From Myxococcus stipitatus (GTDB lineage Bacteria > Myxococcota > Myxococcia > Myxococcales > Myxococcaceae), in NCBI RefSeq assembly GCF_038561935.1, contig NZ_CP102770.1:5704001-5768000 (forward strand): DNA of 64,000 nt, written 5' to 3'. This document shows positions 16,210 through 27,509 of the stretch, piece by piece. The notes under the pieces were generated by a model, which saw nothing but the letters and a program-made list of their open reading frames with translations, was not told where the DNA came from and searched no databases. Within the stretch, counting starts at the first letter, position 1. Each line of letters opens with the position of its first letter. The translations under genes and the position numbers were made by a program.

Positions 16210-17466
16210 TCAGCGAACCGGCTCGAAGAAGCGGTCCACCCGCAGGCCCGTGCCACCAAACAGCCCGTGCAGCAGGCCGTGGTAGCCCAGCGACAGCCAC
16301 ACCACCATCGCCTTGCCCTTGATGTGGCCGTAGGGCACGAACTCCGTCTTGCCGTAGCCGGTGACGCCCAGGCCGTGGCGGCTGTCGGAGCTGTTGTCAC
16401 GGTTGTCGCCCATGACGAAGACGTGGCCCTCGGGCACGACGTAGGGCCCCTCGCGGCGAGGCATCCGGGCGGGCGTTTGGAGCACCTGGTGCGGCACGCC
16501 GCTCAGGTTCTCCAGGTAGAGCGCCTCCTGCTGATCGAACCACTGCCCGCCGTCCGAGATGTTGTGGACGATGTACTCGCCGTTGACGAGCTCGCGCTGC
16601 TGCGCCTGGCCGTTGATGTAGACCACGCCGTCGATCATCTCCACCGTGTCGCCGGGCACGCCCACCACGCGCTTGATGTAGTCGGTGGCCTCGTTGACGG
16701 GGTTGTTGAAGACGATGACATCGCCGCGCGCGGGCGGCCGGACGATGACGAACGGCACCACGTTGGCGAACGGGACCCGCACGCCGTAGAGGAACTTGTT
16801 GATGAAGACCTGATCGCCGATCTGCAGCGTGGGCAGCATGGAGCCCGAGGGGATGCGGTAGGGCTCCACGATGAAGGTGCGGAACACCAGCGCCACCAGC
16901 AGCATCTTCACGAAGCCGCCCACGAAGTCGGCGGCGGACTCCTTGCGGAACGCGCCCAGGTGCTGCGCCGTCAGCGACTCCAGCGCCCTCACCTCTTTCA
17001 CCAACGCGTCCGCGTCACCCTGCGCCGAAGCCGCCTCCACCTTGAGCGCCTGGTCGGTGATCTGCTCCGTCACGGGCGCGGAGAGCCGCTCGCGCACCTG
17101 GGGCTTCTGGAGGATGCGCTGGTTCTCGGAGATGAGCTCGTGCGCCTCGTGCCGCAGCCGGCGCAGCTTCTTCTCCGTGGGGGACACGTTGCGCCAGATG
17201 AGCAGCGCGACGAAGTACGCCACCATCAGCAGCCCCAGCCCCTTCATCGCGGGCTGTGCCCACGACGCCGCGGTGGGCACGTACTCGATGAGCAGCGTGT
17301 ACGGGAACATCGCGATGGCGACGATGCACAGCGGGGCCCACAGGCTGGTGAGCATCTCCCGCCACAGGAGTGCACGGCGCGCGCGCACCTGCTCGGGGGT
17401 GCGCCGGGCCGCCATCGCAGTCGCCAGCTTCGCGGGAGGGGTAGCGGAAGGACTGGCAGCGTTCAT
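16210..17466 (-). CDS. lepB: Signal peptidase I with long N-terminal extension
   Basis: Membrane serine protease that cuts signal peptides from exported proteins. The catalytic Ser is in IPSGSMLPTLQ (S209), the general-base Lys in DYIKRVVGVPGD (K265), and the box E block is GDNRDNSSDSRHGLG. At 418 residues it is long: two hydrophobic segments (about 40-62 and 73-92), then a 90-residue charged coiled-coil stretch, then the expected membrane segment (about 182-200) before the active site. Three bases separate it from the lepA stop, so the two are cotranscribed, the same pairing as in E. coli. Confidence 0.94.
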   Translation of the reverse strand: MNAASPSATPPAKLATAMAARRTPEQVRARRALLWREMLTSLWAPLCIVAIAMFPYTLLIEYVPTAASWAQPAMKGLGLLMVAYFVALLIWRNVSPTEKKLRRLRHEAHELISENQRILQKPQVRERLSAPVTEQITDQALKVEAASAQGDADALVKEVRALESLTAQHLGAFRKESAADFVGGFVKMLLVALVFRTFIVEPYRIPSGSMLPTLQIGDQVFINKFLYGVRVPFANVVPFVIVRPPARGDVIVFNNPVNEATDYIKRVVGVPGDTVEMIDGVVYINGQAQQRELVNGEYIVHNISDGGQWFDQQEALYLENLSGVPHQVLQTPARMPRREGPYVVPEGHVFVMGDNRDNSSDSRHGLGVTGYGKTEFVPYGHIKGKAMVVWLSLGYHGLLHGLFGGTGLRVDRFFEPVR

Positions 17467-17469
17467 GGG

Positions 17470-19281
17470 CTACTGCTCCGTCTTGAGGACCGCGAGGAAG
17501 GCCTCCTGCGGAATCTCCACCGTACCCACCTGCTTCATGCGCTTCTTGCCCTCCTTCTGCTTCTCGAGGAGCTTGCGCTTGCGGCTGATATCGCCGCCGT
17601 AGCACTTGGCGAGCACGTTCTTGCGGATGGCGGAGATGGTCTCACGCGAGATGATCTTCGCGCCGATGGCCGCCTGGATGGCCACCTCGTACATCTGCTT
17701 GGGAATGACTTCCTTCAGCTTCTGGCACACCTCGCGGCCGCGCAGGTAGGCGCGCTCGCGGTGCACGATGACGCTCAGCGCGTCCACCGGGTCCCCGTTG
17801 ATGAGGATGTCCAGGCGCGCCAGGTCCGCCTCCTGGTAGCCGGACAGCTCGTAGTCGAGGCTCGCGTAGCCGCGCGACACGCTCTTGAGCTTGTCGAAGA
17901 AGTCGAAGACGACCTCGGCCAGCGGCATCTCGTACGTCACCTGCACGCGCTGCCCGCTGCTGCCCAGGTACTTCATGTCCTTCTGCACGCCACGGCGCTC
18001 CTGGCACAGCTTCAGGATGGCGCCCAGGTGGTCGTTGGGGACGTGGATGTGGCAGGTGAGGACCGGCTCCTCGAACTTCTCGATGGTCTGCACCGCCGGC
18101 AGCTTCGCCGGGTTGTCCACCAGCAGCGTGTCTCCCTTGCTGGTGGTGATGCGGTACACCACGCTGGGCGCGGTGGTGATGAGGTCCAGGTTGTACTCGC
18201 GCTCCAGGCGCTCCTGGACGATCTCCATGTGCAGCAGGCCCAGGTAGCCGCAGCGGAAGCCGAAGCCGAGCGCCGTGGAGGACTCGGGCTCGTACGTGAA
18301 GGCGGCGTCGTTGAGCTTCAGCTTCGCCAGCGCGTCACGCAGGTTCTCGTACTGGTCGGAGTCCACCGGGAAGATGCCGGAGAACACCATCGGCTTGACT
18401 TCCTGGAAGCCGGGGAACGGCGTCTCCGTGGGCCGAGCCTCCTCGGTGACGGTGTCGCCGACCTTCGCGTCCTGGAGCTCCTTGATGTTCGCGACGAGCA
18501 CGCCCACTTCGCCCGCCATGAGCTGCTGCACCGGGCGGGAGAACGGGCTGAACACGCCCAGCTCCTGGACCTCGAAGACCTTGTTGTTGCTCCAGAGCTT
18601 GATCTTCTGCTTGAGCTTGAGCGTGCCCTCGAGCACGCGCACCAGCGTCACCACGCCCCGGTAGTTGTCGTACCAGGAGTCGAAGATGAGGGCCTTGAGC
18701 GGCGCGTCGGGAGAGCCGCTCGGCGGCGGCACGCGGGCGACCACGGACTCGAGAATCTCGTGGATGCCGATGCCCTCCTTCGCGGAGGCCGGCACCGCCA
18801 CCGACGCATCGATGCCGATGACGTCTTCGATCTCCGCCCGCGTGCGAGCCACGTCCGCGCTGGGCAGGTCGATCTTGTTGATGACCGGGATGATCTCGAG
18901 GTTGTGGTCCAGCGCCATGTAGACGTTGGCCAGCGTCTGCGCCTCCACGCCCTGCGACGCATCCACCACCAGGAGCGAGCCCTCGCACGCGGCGAGGCTG
19001 CGGCTCACCTCGTAGGCGAAGTCGACGTGTCCCGGCGTGTCGATGAGGTTGAGGACGTACTGCTTGCCGTCCTTCGCCGTGTAGTTCATCCGCACGGACT
19101 GGGCCTTGATGGTGATGCCCCGTTCGCGCTCGATGTCCATGTTGTCGAGGAACTGGGCCTGCGCCTCGCGCTTGCTCAGCGTCCCCGTCTTGTCGAGGAG
19201 TCGATCAGCAAGCGTCGACTTTCCGTGGTCGATATGGGCGATGATGCAGAAGTTGCGGATGTGCGCGTTTTCAGCCGGCAT
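17470..19281 (-). CDS. lepA: Elongation factor 4 (LepA), ribosome back-translocating GTPase
   Basis: GTPase that binds ribosomes in stress or stalled states. 603 residues. G1 is [15 protein letters not shown]2/G3 run through [12 protein letters not shown] and [10 protein letters not shown]4 is INKIDLPS. The C-terminal LepA-specific domain is present ([22 protein letters not shown] near residue 560-580). The start [16 protein letters not shown] is at the family position. It lies immediately upstream of lepB in the same operon. Confidence 0.97.
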   Translation of the reverse strand: MPAENAHIRNFCIIAHIDHGKSTLADRLLDKTGTLSKREAQAQFLDNMDIERERGITIKAQSVRMNYTAKDGKQYVLNLIDTPGHVDFAYEVSRSLAACEGSLLVVDASQGVEAQTLANVYMALDHNLEIIPVINKIDLPSADVARTRAEIEDVIGIDASVAVPASAKEGIGIHEILESVVARVPPPSGSPDAPLKALIFDSWYDNYRGVVTLVRVLEGTLKLKQKIKLWSNNKVFEVQELGVFSPFSRPVQQLMAGEVGVLVANIKELQDAKVGDTVTEEARPTETPFPGFQEVKPMVFSGIFPVDSDQYENLRDALAKLKLNDAAFTYEPESSTALGFGFRCGYLGLLHMEIVQERLEREYNLDLITTAPSVVYRITTSKGDTLLVDNPAKLPAVQTIEKFEEPVLTCHIHVPNDHLGAILKLCQERRGVQKDMKYLGSSGQRVQVTYEMPLAEVVFDFFDKLKSVSRGYASLDYELSGYQEADLARLDILINGDPVDALSVIVHRERAYLRGREVCQKLKEVIPKQMYEVAIQAAIGAKIISRETISAIRKNVLAKCYGGDISRKRKLLEKQKEGKKRMKQVGTVEIPQEAFLAVLKTEQ

Positions 19282-19456
19282 GTTCGGGGCGCTCGTCGGA
19301 AGAAGCGGGCGTGACTAACATCGAACCGCGCGAAAATCTACGCGCGAACGCCCGCCAGACGAGCAACCCACGGGGGGAGCCCGATTGTTCCCCAACCAGC
19401 AGGCCCCCGGGGCAGGCGCGCGGCCATGACAGGTCCAGGGGCCTCGACGTCCCCGC

Positions 19457-19478
19457 CCGGGAGGGCGTTGCCTCCCGG
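19457..19478. terminator. Hairpin between the SDR genes and lepA
   Basis: CCGGGAGG (19457-19464) and CCTCCCGG (19471-19478) form an 8-base perfect stem with a 6-base loop in the 228-base gap between the lepA start and the end of the epimerase gene. No T tract follows on either side, so a terminator role is tentative. The rest of the gap shows no gene. Confidence 0.35.
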
Positions 19479-19509
19479 ACTCCCCTGCCCTCTCCCCGGT
19501 CAGCGGGCC

Positions 19510-20454
19510 CTAGCCGTGGGCGCGCTCCGGCGAGGCCAGCTTCTGGCGGAAGTAGGCCAGGGTGCGGCGGGCCCCCTCGCGCAGGTCGGCGCCGGGCTCC
19601 CACCCGAGGACCTTCTTCGCGAGCGAGTTGTCGATGCACGAACGGAGCTGCTCGCCCGGCTTGCCCGGAGCGTGGGCCGCGGGGGCCGAGGAGCCCGCCG
19701 CCTCGGCCAGGAGCGCGTAGAGGCGGTTGATGTCCGTCTCCACCCCCGTGCCGATGTTGATGGCGCCCACGTAGTCCTTCTCGAACGCCAGGCGGTTGGC
19801 CCGGGCCACGTCGGGCCCGAAGACGAAGTCGCGGGTCTGCTTGCCCTCGCCGTAGATGGTGCAGCCCTGCCCGGAGAGCAGGCGCTGGCAGAAGATGGCC
19901 ACCACGCCCGCCTCGCCGTGCGGGTTCTGCCGGGGGCCGTAGACATTGGCGTAGCGCAGGGCCACGTACGGCAGGCCGTACTGCGCCCGGTAGTAGCCCA
20001 GGTACAGCTCACCGGCCGCCTTGGAGGCGCCATACGGCGACACCGGCCGCGTCGCGTGGGACTCCGGCGCCGGGAAGACGTCCTGCTCGCCGTAGATGGC
20101 GCCACCGGTGGAGCTGAAGATGACCTTCTTCACGCCGGAGACGCGCGAGGCCTCCAGCAGGTTGAGCATGCCGCGGATGTTCACGTCCGCGTCGAAGCTG
20201 GGGTCCTCCACGCTGCGGCGCACGTCCATCTGCGCGGCCAGGTGACAGACGACCTGCGGCTTCTCCGACTTGATGAGCTCCGCGGCCTCGCGGCTGCGGA
20301 TGTCGTGCACCGCCAGCCGCACGCGAGGGTCCAGGTTCTCCCGCTTGCCGCTGGAGAGGTCATCGAGCGCGATGACCTCGTGCCCCGCCGCCAGGAACTC
20401 ATCGCACACGTGCGAGCCGATGAAGCCCGCTCCACCCGTCACCAGGACTTTCAC
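19510..20454 (-). CDS. NAD-dependent sugar-nucleotide epimerase (GalE-like extended SDR)
   Basis: Acts on a UDP-sugar, most likely UDP-glucose/galactose C4 epimerisation or a related step for surface polysaccharide. The Rossmann motif TGGAGFIGSH opens the protein, the catalytic residues are in FSSTGGAIYG and YGASKAAGE (YxxxK), and the RYANVYGPRQ block binds the nucleotide sugar. The GTG start at 20454 was chosen because GGGGAGA lies eight bases upstream and the next residues begin the first strand; an upstream ATG in frame adds unmatched residues. 314 residues. The gene follows a UDP-glucuronate decarboxylase-like gene by 70 bases. Confidence 0.88.
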   Translation of the reverse strand: MKVLVTGGAGFIGSHVCDEFLAAGHEVIALDDLSSGKRENLDPRVRLAVHDIRSREAAELIKSEKPQVVCHLAAQMDVRRSVEDPSFDADVNIRGMLNLLEASRVSGVKKVIFSSTGGAIYGEQDVFPAPESHATRPVSPYGASKAAGELYLGYYRAQYGLPYVALRYANVYGPRQNPHGEAGVVAIFCQRLLSGQGCTIYGEGKQTRDFVFGPDVARANRLAFEKDYVGAINIGTGVETDINRLYALLAEAAGSSAPAAHAPGKPGEQLRSCIDNSLAKKVLGWEPGADLREGARRTLAYFRQKLASPERAHG

Positions 20455-20524
20455 GCTTCCGTCTCCCCGCCACCCGGCCGTGGCCAAACCTGTCTTTGAT
20501 TTCTCGGCTGTCTCGCGCGGCAAC

Positions 20525-21490
<966 letters not shown>

Positions 21491-21507
21491 GTCGCGCCTC
21501 GTGTCTT

Positions 21508-21687
21508 TCAGATTTCGTCGAAGGTCGCCTGGCCGGGCAGCTGCGCCTTGTACTTCTCCAGGACCAGGTCGATGCCCTGGCGGATGTACTCGGCCACGGG
21601 CACCTTCGTCTTCTGGTTCAGCGCCTTGAGGAGCTCGTTCTGCTCCGGGGTGATGTAGATGGTGGTGCTGATCTTCTTTCGGGCCAT
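21508..21687 (-). CDS. Ribbon-helix-helix (CopG/Arc-type) DNA-binding protein
   Basis: 59 residues. The N-terminal strand [17 protein letters not shown] followed by two helices ([25 protein letters not shown]) is a textbook RHH fold; such proteins bind DNA as dimers of dimers. It is the first gene before the two SDR genes on the same strand (17 bases to the UDP-glucuronate decarboxylase start). No Shine-Dalgarno precedes the ATG; instead an A+T-rich stretch ends three bases before it. Autoregulation of the operon is the simplest guess. No toxin partner is adjacent, so an antitoxin role is not supported. Confidence 0.85.
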   Translation of the reverse strand: MARKKISTTIYITPEQNELLKALNQKTKVPVAEYIRQGIDLVLEKYKAQLPGQATFDEI

Positions 21688-21689
21688 GG

Positions 21690-21715
21690 CGATATGTGAA
21701 AATATATGGAATGAC
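21690..21715. promoter_or_regulatory. A+T-rich divergent control region for the RHH operon and the lipoprotein gene
   Basis: A 26-base island of about 75% A+T in DNA of about 70% G+C, with ATATGTGAAAATAT (21692-21705) as a small inverted repeat. Read on the minus strand it contains TATATTTTC about 13-20 bases before the RHH ATG, a plausible -10 that would give an almost leaderless transcript. It may also be the operator of the RHH protein. Confidence 0.4.
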
Positions 21716-21781
21716 GTGGCGCGCGAAAGCATCTCGTGCGCACACGACGGCGGCGACGCTCCGGCGTCCCGGGAGCACCGA

Positions 21782-22411
21782 ATGACCGGAAGCAAACGCT
21801 GGATTTCCCTCGGGTGGGTGGCCTCGGGACTGCTTGCGGGGTGCGCTGGCAGCAAGGCCTCCCAGCCCGCACCCAGCACCCCGGGTGACTCCACACCCTC
21901 CCTCTCCAAGGCCATCCGTCCGGAGCCCCAGCAAGGCGAACACGTCACGCCGCAGGACGTGAACGGCGACGGAAAGCCGGATGTGTGGACGTACACGCTC
22001 GCGGACCGCGGCCCGAATGGCGAGGAGCGGCTGCGCAAGGTGCGCCAGGAGCTGGACCTGAACTGGGACGGCCGCGCGGACCTGGCCCGTTACTTCGACG
22101 AGACGGGCGCGCTGATGCGCGAGGTGATGGACCTGGACTTCGACGGCAAGGTGGACGCCACCTATCTCTACGAGAAGGGGGCCAACACTCGCCGGGAGCG
22201 CGACTTCGACGGCGACGGTCGCGCGGACAGCATCGCCTACTACGAGCGCGGCACGCTGGTGCGCAAGGAGAGCGACACCAACAGCGACGGCCGTGTCGAC
22301 TACTGGGAGTACTGGGAAGGCGGTCAGGTGGACCGCATCGGCGAGGACCTGGACGGCGACGGCAGCGTCGACAAGTGGACTCGCAACCCCAACAACGCGG
22401 CCCGCGACTGA
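21782..22411 (+). CDS. Lipoprotein with six DxDxDG calcium-binding-like repeats
   Basis: 209 residues. Signal peptide with lipobox GLLAGC (about residues 17-22). From residue 60 on there are six repeats of about 25 residues, each with an EF-hand-loop-like core: [54 protein letters not shown], followed by an aromatic strand (VWTY, ARYF, ATYLYE, IAYYE, YWEYWE). This resembles dockerin/FG-GAP-like calcium repeats at the outer membrane. Function unknown; calcium-dependent surface binding is an inference. Divergent from the RHH gene. Confidence 0.82.
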   Translation: MTGSKRWISLGWVASGLLAGCAGSKASQPAPSTPGDSTPSLSKAIRPEPQQGEHVTPQDVNGDGKPDVWTYTLADRGPNGEERLRKVRQELDLNWDGRADLARYFDETGALMREVMDLDFDGKVDATYLYEKGANTRRERDFDGDGRADSIAYYERGTLVRKESDTNSDGRVDYWEYWEGGQVDRIGEDLDGDGSVDKWTRNPNNAARD

Positions 22412-22441
22412 GCGGCGAGCCGCGCCTTCACACCCCGGCGC

Positions 22442-22804
22442 CTACGGCTTGCTGGTGCCGGTGCGGCCGTAGGAGTCCTCCAGGCGCACCACGTCGTCCA
22501 GCTCGGGGGTGCTGACCTCGAGGATGTCGCAGTCGGTGATAGCCACCATGCGGTGCTTGGTGAGGGGCTTGATGTGGTAGCTCTCGCCCGGGTTCATCTC
22601 CCGCTCGATGAGCCCCTGTCCCTCGTCGACGACGAAGAGCAGCCTGCCGCTCTGGACGTGAATCGTCTCGTCCTTCTGGTTGTGGTACTGCAGGCTGAGC
22701 TTGTGGCCCTGCTTCACGTGCAGCAGCTTGCCCACATAGCGCTCGGTGTGGGCCCAGATGAGCTCATGGCCCCAGGGCTTCTCCACCCGCCTCGTCGTCG
22801 TCAT
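22442..22804 (-). CDS. Cupin protein, mannose-6-phosphate isomerase type II-like
   Basis: 120-residue single-domain cupin matching the C-terminal isomerase domain of ManC/AlgA enzymes: it starts VEKPWGHELIWA and has YHNQKDETIHVQSG and GESYHIKPLTKHRM, the two cupin motifs with the metal-binding His and Glu residues. A good AGGAAG precedes the ATG. The guanylyltransferase half is absent, so it may be a stand-alone isomerase or a sugar-binding regulator. It lies 28 bases after the SPOR gene. Confidence 0.85.
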   Translation of the reverse strand: MTTTRRVEKPWGHELIWAHTERYVGKLLHVKQGHKLSLQYHNQKDETIHVQSGRLLFVVDEGQGLIEREMNPGESYHIKPLTKHRMVAITDCDILEVSTPELDDVVRLEDSYGRTGTSKP

Positions 22805-22832
22805 GGTGCTTCCTGTCTTCCTCGCCCGAGTC

Positions 22833-23711
22833 TCAGTTCGTGCCGGCCACGAACGCGTCGAGCTGGGTCTCTCGCTTGAAGTCTGACAGATACCGCGCCG
22901 CCGCGTCCTTCGAGGCGAACGTTCCCATGCGGACTCGGTACCAGGTGCCCTTCCCCACGACCTCCGCGGAGACGATATAGGGGGCATAGCCCCTATCACG
23001 CAACCGGGCCACGAAGCGGTCTGCCTCCTGCTTGTCTTGGAAGGCCGACAGCTGAAGCGTGAAGGCCCCACCCTTCACCGCCGAGTCCGGTGGCTGCGCG
23101 GTGGCACGGGCGATGGCCTCCTTCAGCCCCCCACCCTCCTTCTGCGTGGTGCGCGTCGGCACGGGCGCTGCCTCCACCTTGCCCGACACGGCCGCGGGCT
23201 TCACGGCGACGGCTGTCGGCTTCTCGGTAGCGGCCGGCTTCTCCGGCGCGGGCGCGGGCTTCTCGGCGGCGGGCTTGGGGGCGGCGGCGACAGGCTCCTC
23301 CGTGGGCTCCTCGGGAGGGAGCTCGCCCGTGTCCGGGTCCGGCGTCGGCGCCAGCGCGGCGGTCTTCACCGGCTCGGGCGGCTTGGGCGCGGGCTTCTCC
23401 GCCGCGGGCTTCACGGTGGCGGGCTTGGGCGCCGCGACGGGCTCGGCGGCGGCCTTGCGCGTGAGCTCGTCCTGGAAGGTGAGGTGCGGCTCCTTCTGCA
23501 CGGCCTGGAGCGCCTGCGCGTTGGCATCCAGCGCGGAGAGCAGGTCCGGGGCGCTGGCCGTCTGCGCATCGCCGGCGAGCTTCTTCCCCACGACGACGCC
23601 CAGCACGAACACGGCGCCGAGCACGACGATGCCGGCAATCAACAGGCTGACAATCTGACGGTTGTCGAGAGAGACGTCGAACTTCTCTTTCATCCGGTGG
23701 GCGTCTCGCAT
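22833..23711 (-). CDS. Inner-membrane SPOR-domain protein
   Basis: 292 residues: a short cytoplasmic tail, one membrane segment (about 23-43, VSLLIAGIVVLGAVFVLGVVVG), a long Ala/Pro/Lys-rich spacer (about 90-210) and a C-terminal SPOR domain (about 215-290, FTLQLSAFQDKQEADRFVARL and YRVRMGTFASKDAA). SPOR domains bind denuded septal peptidoglycan, so a role in cell division or envelope is likely. Start could also be the Met at 23693. Next to the cupin gene, which may share its transcript. Confidence 0.87.
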   Translation of the reverse strand: MRDAHRMKEKFDVSLDNRQIVSLLIAGIVVLGAVFVLGVVVGKKLAGDAQTASAPDLLSALDANAQALQAVQKEPHLTFQDELTRKAAAEPVAAPKPATVKPAAEKPAPKPPEPVKTAALAPTPDPDTGELPPEEPTEEPVAAAPKPAAEKPAPAPEKPAATEKPTAVAVKPAAVSGKVEAAPVPTRTTQKEGGGLKEAIARATAQPPDSAVKGGAFTLQLSAFQDKQEADRFVARLRDRGYAPYIVSAEVVGKGTWYRVRMGTFASKDAAARYLSDFKRETQLDAFVAGTN

Positions 23712-23843
23712 GACTCAGGGTTCCTCGTGCGCGGACGACACGGCCACACGAGTCCGTGTTGCGGCCTGTAGCGTCGGCGTCGAGGCAAAGTACGCCCCAC
23801 CCCCCAACGGGTCAAATTCACGGAAACACGCTCGCGAAGGTCG

Positions 23844-24215
23844 CTACGACACGAGGGATGTGGAGGTCTCCGTGCGTGGCGCGGAGGCGAGCGCCACGGT
23901 GGGAAGCACCGCACCCACGGGCTCCTGCCGAGGCGCCGGAGCATTGAGCCGCGCGCGCAGCTCCTTCCCCGCGGAGAACGTCAGCGTCCGACGCTCGGGC
24001 ACGGAGACGGGCTGACCTGTCTTGGGGTTGCGCCCCGTCCTCGCGCGACGGGTGCGCAGCGAGAAGACGCCGAAGCCGCGCAGTTCGATTCGCTTTCCGG
24101 CGACGAGCGCCTCCGCCATGCCATCGAAGACGGCGTGGACGATGGCTTCCAACTCCCGGCGCGGCACATGGGGTGCCCGCTCCGCGATGCGCTCGATGAG
24201 CTCACTCCTCGTCAT
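23844..24215 (-). CDS. HU/IHF-family DNA-bending protein
   Basis: 123 residues. Residues 1-92 are a complete HU/IHF fold: MTRSELIERIAERAP, FDGMAEALVAGKRIELRGFG, and the DNA-arm consensus RTGRNPKTGQPV. TRSELIERIA at the N-terminus is more like IHF-beta than HU. About 30 residues follow the usual end and are Ala/Pro-rich. G-rich Shine-Dalgarno precedes the ATG. Stand-alone gene; myxobacteria carry several HU/IHF paralogues, so the exact paralogue cannot be named. Confidence 0.9.
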   Translation of the reverse strand: MTRSELIERIAERAPHVPRRELEAIVHAVFDGMAEALVAGKRIELRGFGVFSLRTRRARTGRNPKTGQPVSVPERRTLTFSAGKELRARLNAPAPRQEPVGAVLPTVALASAPRTETSTSLVS

Positions 24216-24303
24216 GGCACACCCCCGTCAAGGGAACGGGAGACTCTACAGAAGGCATGCCCGTGAGGACAAACCGCCCTCGGAGGCAGGGCGTCTCGCG
24301 GGC

Positions 24304-25077
24304 TCAGCGCAGGCGCAGGTCGACGGGGCCTTCGACTTCGACCTCGGAGCCGTCCTTGCCCTTGAGGATGACCTCGGAGCCATCCGGCACGAGCAGGCGC
24401 ACGGTGCGGCCCAGGGGCACTTCGCGCCCTTCCAGGAGCACGGCGGTGGCCAGGTCGTCCGTCTCCGCGACCGCGAAGCCGTCATCGACCACGGCGACGA
24501 GGCCCCCTTCCCCCAGTTCTCCCGCGTGGATGAAGGGGACCTTGGGGCGGAATGGCGGCGCGGGCAGCGGCTGGTGCGGCCCCTCGTGCTGGGTATCCGA
24601 GCCCAGCTTCTGCAGGCCGTTGGGGGTGAAGAAGGCCACGAAGTACTGCGTGGAGGAGTACGCGTCCTCGTGGGCGCTGGTGGGCGTCACCTGCACGTTG
24701 GTGTAGCGCGCGGCGACGATGCGCGGGACTCGCTGGGCTTCTTGGATTGCGCCATCGGCCCAGCGACGCGGAGGGAGGTTGGAGCCATGGAGCTTCGCCT
24801 CGCCCGCGTCACCGACCTCCAGCGTGTCGCCCTTCTCGAGGAAGCGCAGCCCTCCGCCGAAATACTCGAGCACGGCGGGGCCGGTGGCGGTGAGTGTCAC
24901 GTCGCCGAGGAGCTGGGCGCCCACGGCGACGGTGCGCTGCTCCTTGCCTTCGATGCGCAGGACAGGAGCCCCCGCCGCGAGCAGCCCGGCGATGGGCTTG
25001 TCCGAGCGCTCCTTGCAGGAAGTGACGAGGCTCGCGAGTCCGGCCGCGAGCAGACATCCCACGAGGCGCTGCGCCAT
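24304..25077 (-). CDS. Lipoprotein with FecR-like beta domain
   Basis: 257 residues with a lipoprotein signal (LAAGLASLVTSC, cleavage before Cys about residue 21). The body is beta-rich with repeats of the type AVGAQLLGDVTLTATGPAV and FLEKGDTLEVGDAG that resemble FecR/OmpA-linked beta-sandwich domains, and it ends with another such strand set (GSEVILKGKDGSEVEVEG). Function unknown. It lies 28 bases downstream of mnmA on the same strand and is probably cotranscribed. Confidence 0.75.
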   Translation of the reverse strand: MAQRLVGCLLAAGLASLVTSCKERSDKPIAGLLAAGAPVLRIEGKEQRTVAVGAQLLGDVTLTATGPAVLEYFGGGLRFLEKGDTLEVGDAGEAKLHGSNLPPRRWADGAIQEAQRVPRIVAARYTNVQVTPTSAHEDAYSSTQYFVAFFTPNGLQKLGSDTQHEGPHQPLPAPPFRPKVPFIHAGELGEGGLVAVVDDGFAVAETDDLATAVLLEGREVPLGRTVRLLVPDGSEVILKGKDGSEVEVEGPVDLRLR

Positions 25078-25105
25078 GTCCGGTTTCCTTCCTGAAGGCA
25101 CGGGC

Positions 25106-26152
<1,047 letters not shown>

Positions 26153-26237
26153 GGTGCCCCTTCCTACACGCCTGGACGCCCGGGCGCACGCGGAGGACGC
26201 ATGGGCCCGCTGGAACTGGACCCAGGACGGCCCGGAC

Positions 26238-27509
26238 TCAGGAGGTCGAGCGGGCGGAGTGCCAGGTCTGAAGCTGGCGCTTGAGTGCCTCGGTGGTGTT
26301 CAGGGAGGGGTCGTCGAGGACGGACTCCATGAGGAAGCGAGTGGCCTCCCCGACGATGGGCGACGGCCCGACCCCGAGGGTCGCCATGATGTCGCCGCCG
26401 GTGAGCGCGAGCTCCTTGGGCACCAGGGGCGGCTTCGCGGCGGCGAGGGCCTCCAGGCGGGCACACAACTGCTCCAGAGCGGACAGTTGGTCGGGGGCGC
26501 GGACCTGGACCCGGGCGCGGGCCAGGGCGAGGAGCGCGGGGAGATTCGCGAGGCTGACGCGAGCCAGGAGCCGCCTCAAGGCGGGGTCGGTGTCCCAGAG
26601 ACGCGCTTCGAGCTTCGCGTTCTCGACGAGGAGCGCGATGAGGTCCGCGGACTTGTTGGGGAACTTGAGCCGCAGGCCGATGTCCCGAGCCCGGGCGCGG
26701 TCGACAAGGTCCGCGAGGAGCGCGGCCATGCGGATCTCGATGTCCTGGGGAGCAGCCTGGACGGCGGCGCGAGCGAGCCGGGACTCTTCCGGGCTGGCGC
26801 CAGCGACCTCGGGGAGGAACACATCGAGCAAACCCGTGTCCGCGAGGAGCTGGAGGCCGCCTTCGGCGCGGGGGGACAGGAGCAGCTTGACCAGTTCTTC
26901 ACGGACGCGCTCCAGGGCGACCTTGCGAAAGACACCGAGGGTCGCGGGGATGGCGGCGTGAGTGTCCGGGTCGAGCGAGAAGCCGAGCACGGCGGAGAAC
27001 CGGACGGCGCGCATGGGGCGAAGGCCGTCTTCGGAGAAGCGTTCGAAGGCGGAGCCGACGCAGCGGATGAGGTGGGCCTGGAGGTCCGACTGACCGCCGA
27101 AGGGGTCGACGAGGTCCCGGTCCAGGGGGTTATAGGCCATCGCGTTGATGGTGAAGTCGCGGCGGGACAGGTCCTTGACGATGTCGCGCTCGAAGGCGAC
27201 GGAGCTGGGCCGGCGCCCGTCGAGGTAGTCCCCTTCCGAGCGGAAGGTGGTCACCTCGACGTGGGTGGTGCCCTGGAGGACTGTGACGGTGCCGTGCTGG
27301 ATGCCGGTGGGGATGACCTTGCGGAAGGCGCGCTGGACCTCGTCAGGGAGGGCGCTGGTGGCGACGTCGAAGTCCTTCGGGTGGACCTGGCGGACCATGT
27401 CCCGGACGCAGCCGCCCACGAGGTAGACGGCATGACCGAGCTCACGGAGCCGGGCAATGACGTCGAGAACGGGCCGGGGGATGTCGGCGTTGTGGAGGTT
27501 GGCGAGCAT
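26238..27509 (-). CDS. CCA tRNA nucleotidyltransferase / poly(A) polymerase family
   Basis: Class II nucleotidyltransferase that adds CCA to tRNA 3' ends or tails RNA. Motif A is YLVGGCVRDM with the metal Asp pair in KDFDVATSALPDEV; RRDFTINAMAYN and SEDGLRPMRAVRFSAVLGF follow. ATG at 27509 has CAGG upstream and matches the family start. Neither tRNA gene in this window encodes CCA, so a CCA-adding enzyme is required in this organism; I favour that role over PcnB, without proof. The tRNA-Arg gene lies 170 bases upstream on the other strand. Confidence 0.88.
   Translation of the reverse strand: MLANLHNADIPRPVLDVIARLRELGHAVYLVGGCVRDMVRQVHPKDFDVATSALPDEVQRAFRKVIPTGIQHGTVTVLQGTTHVEVTTFRSEGDYLDGRRPSSVAFERDIVKDLSRRDFTINAMAYNPLDRDLVDPFGGQSDLQAHLIRCVGSAFERFSEDGLRPMRAVRFSAVLGFSLDPDTHAAIPATLGVFRKVALERVREELVKLLLSPRAEGGLQLLADTGLLDVFLPEVAGASPEESRLARAAVQAAPQDIEIRMAALLADLVDRARARDIGLRLKFPNKSADLIALLVENAKLEARLWDTDPALRRLLARVSLANLPALLALARARVQVRAPDQLSALEQLCARLEALAAAKPPLVPKELALTGGDIMATLGVGPSPIVGEATRFLMESVLDDPSLNTTEALKRQLQTWHSARSTS

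Noticed and set aside
15826-19314. Open frame of more than 1100 codons on the plus strand opposite pyrB, lepB and lepA
   Set aside because: Same reason: mirror of real genes, no ribosome site and no domain.
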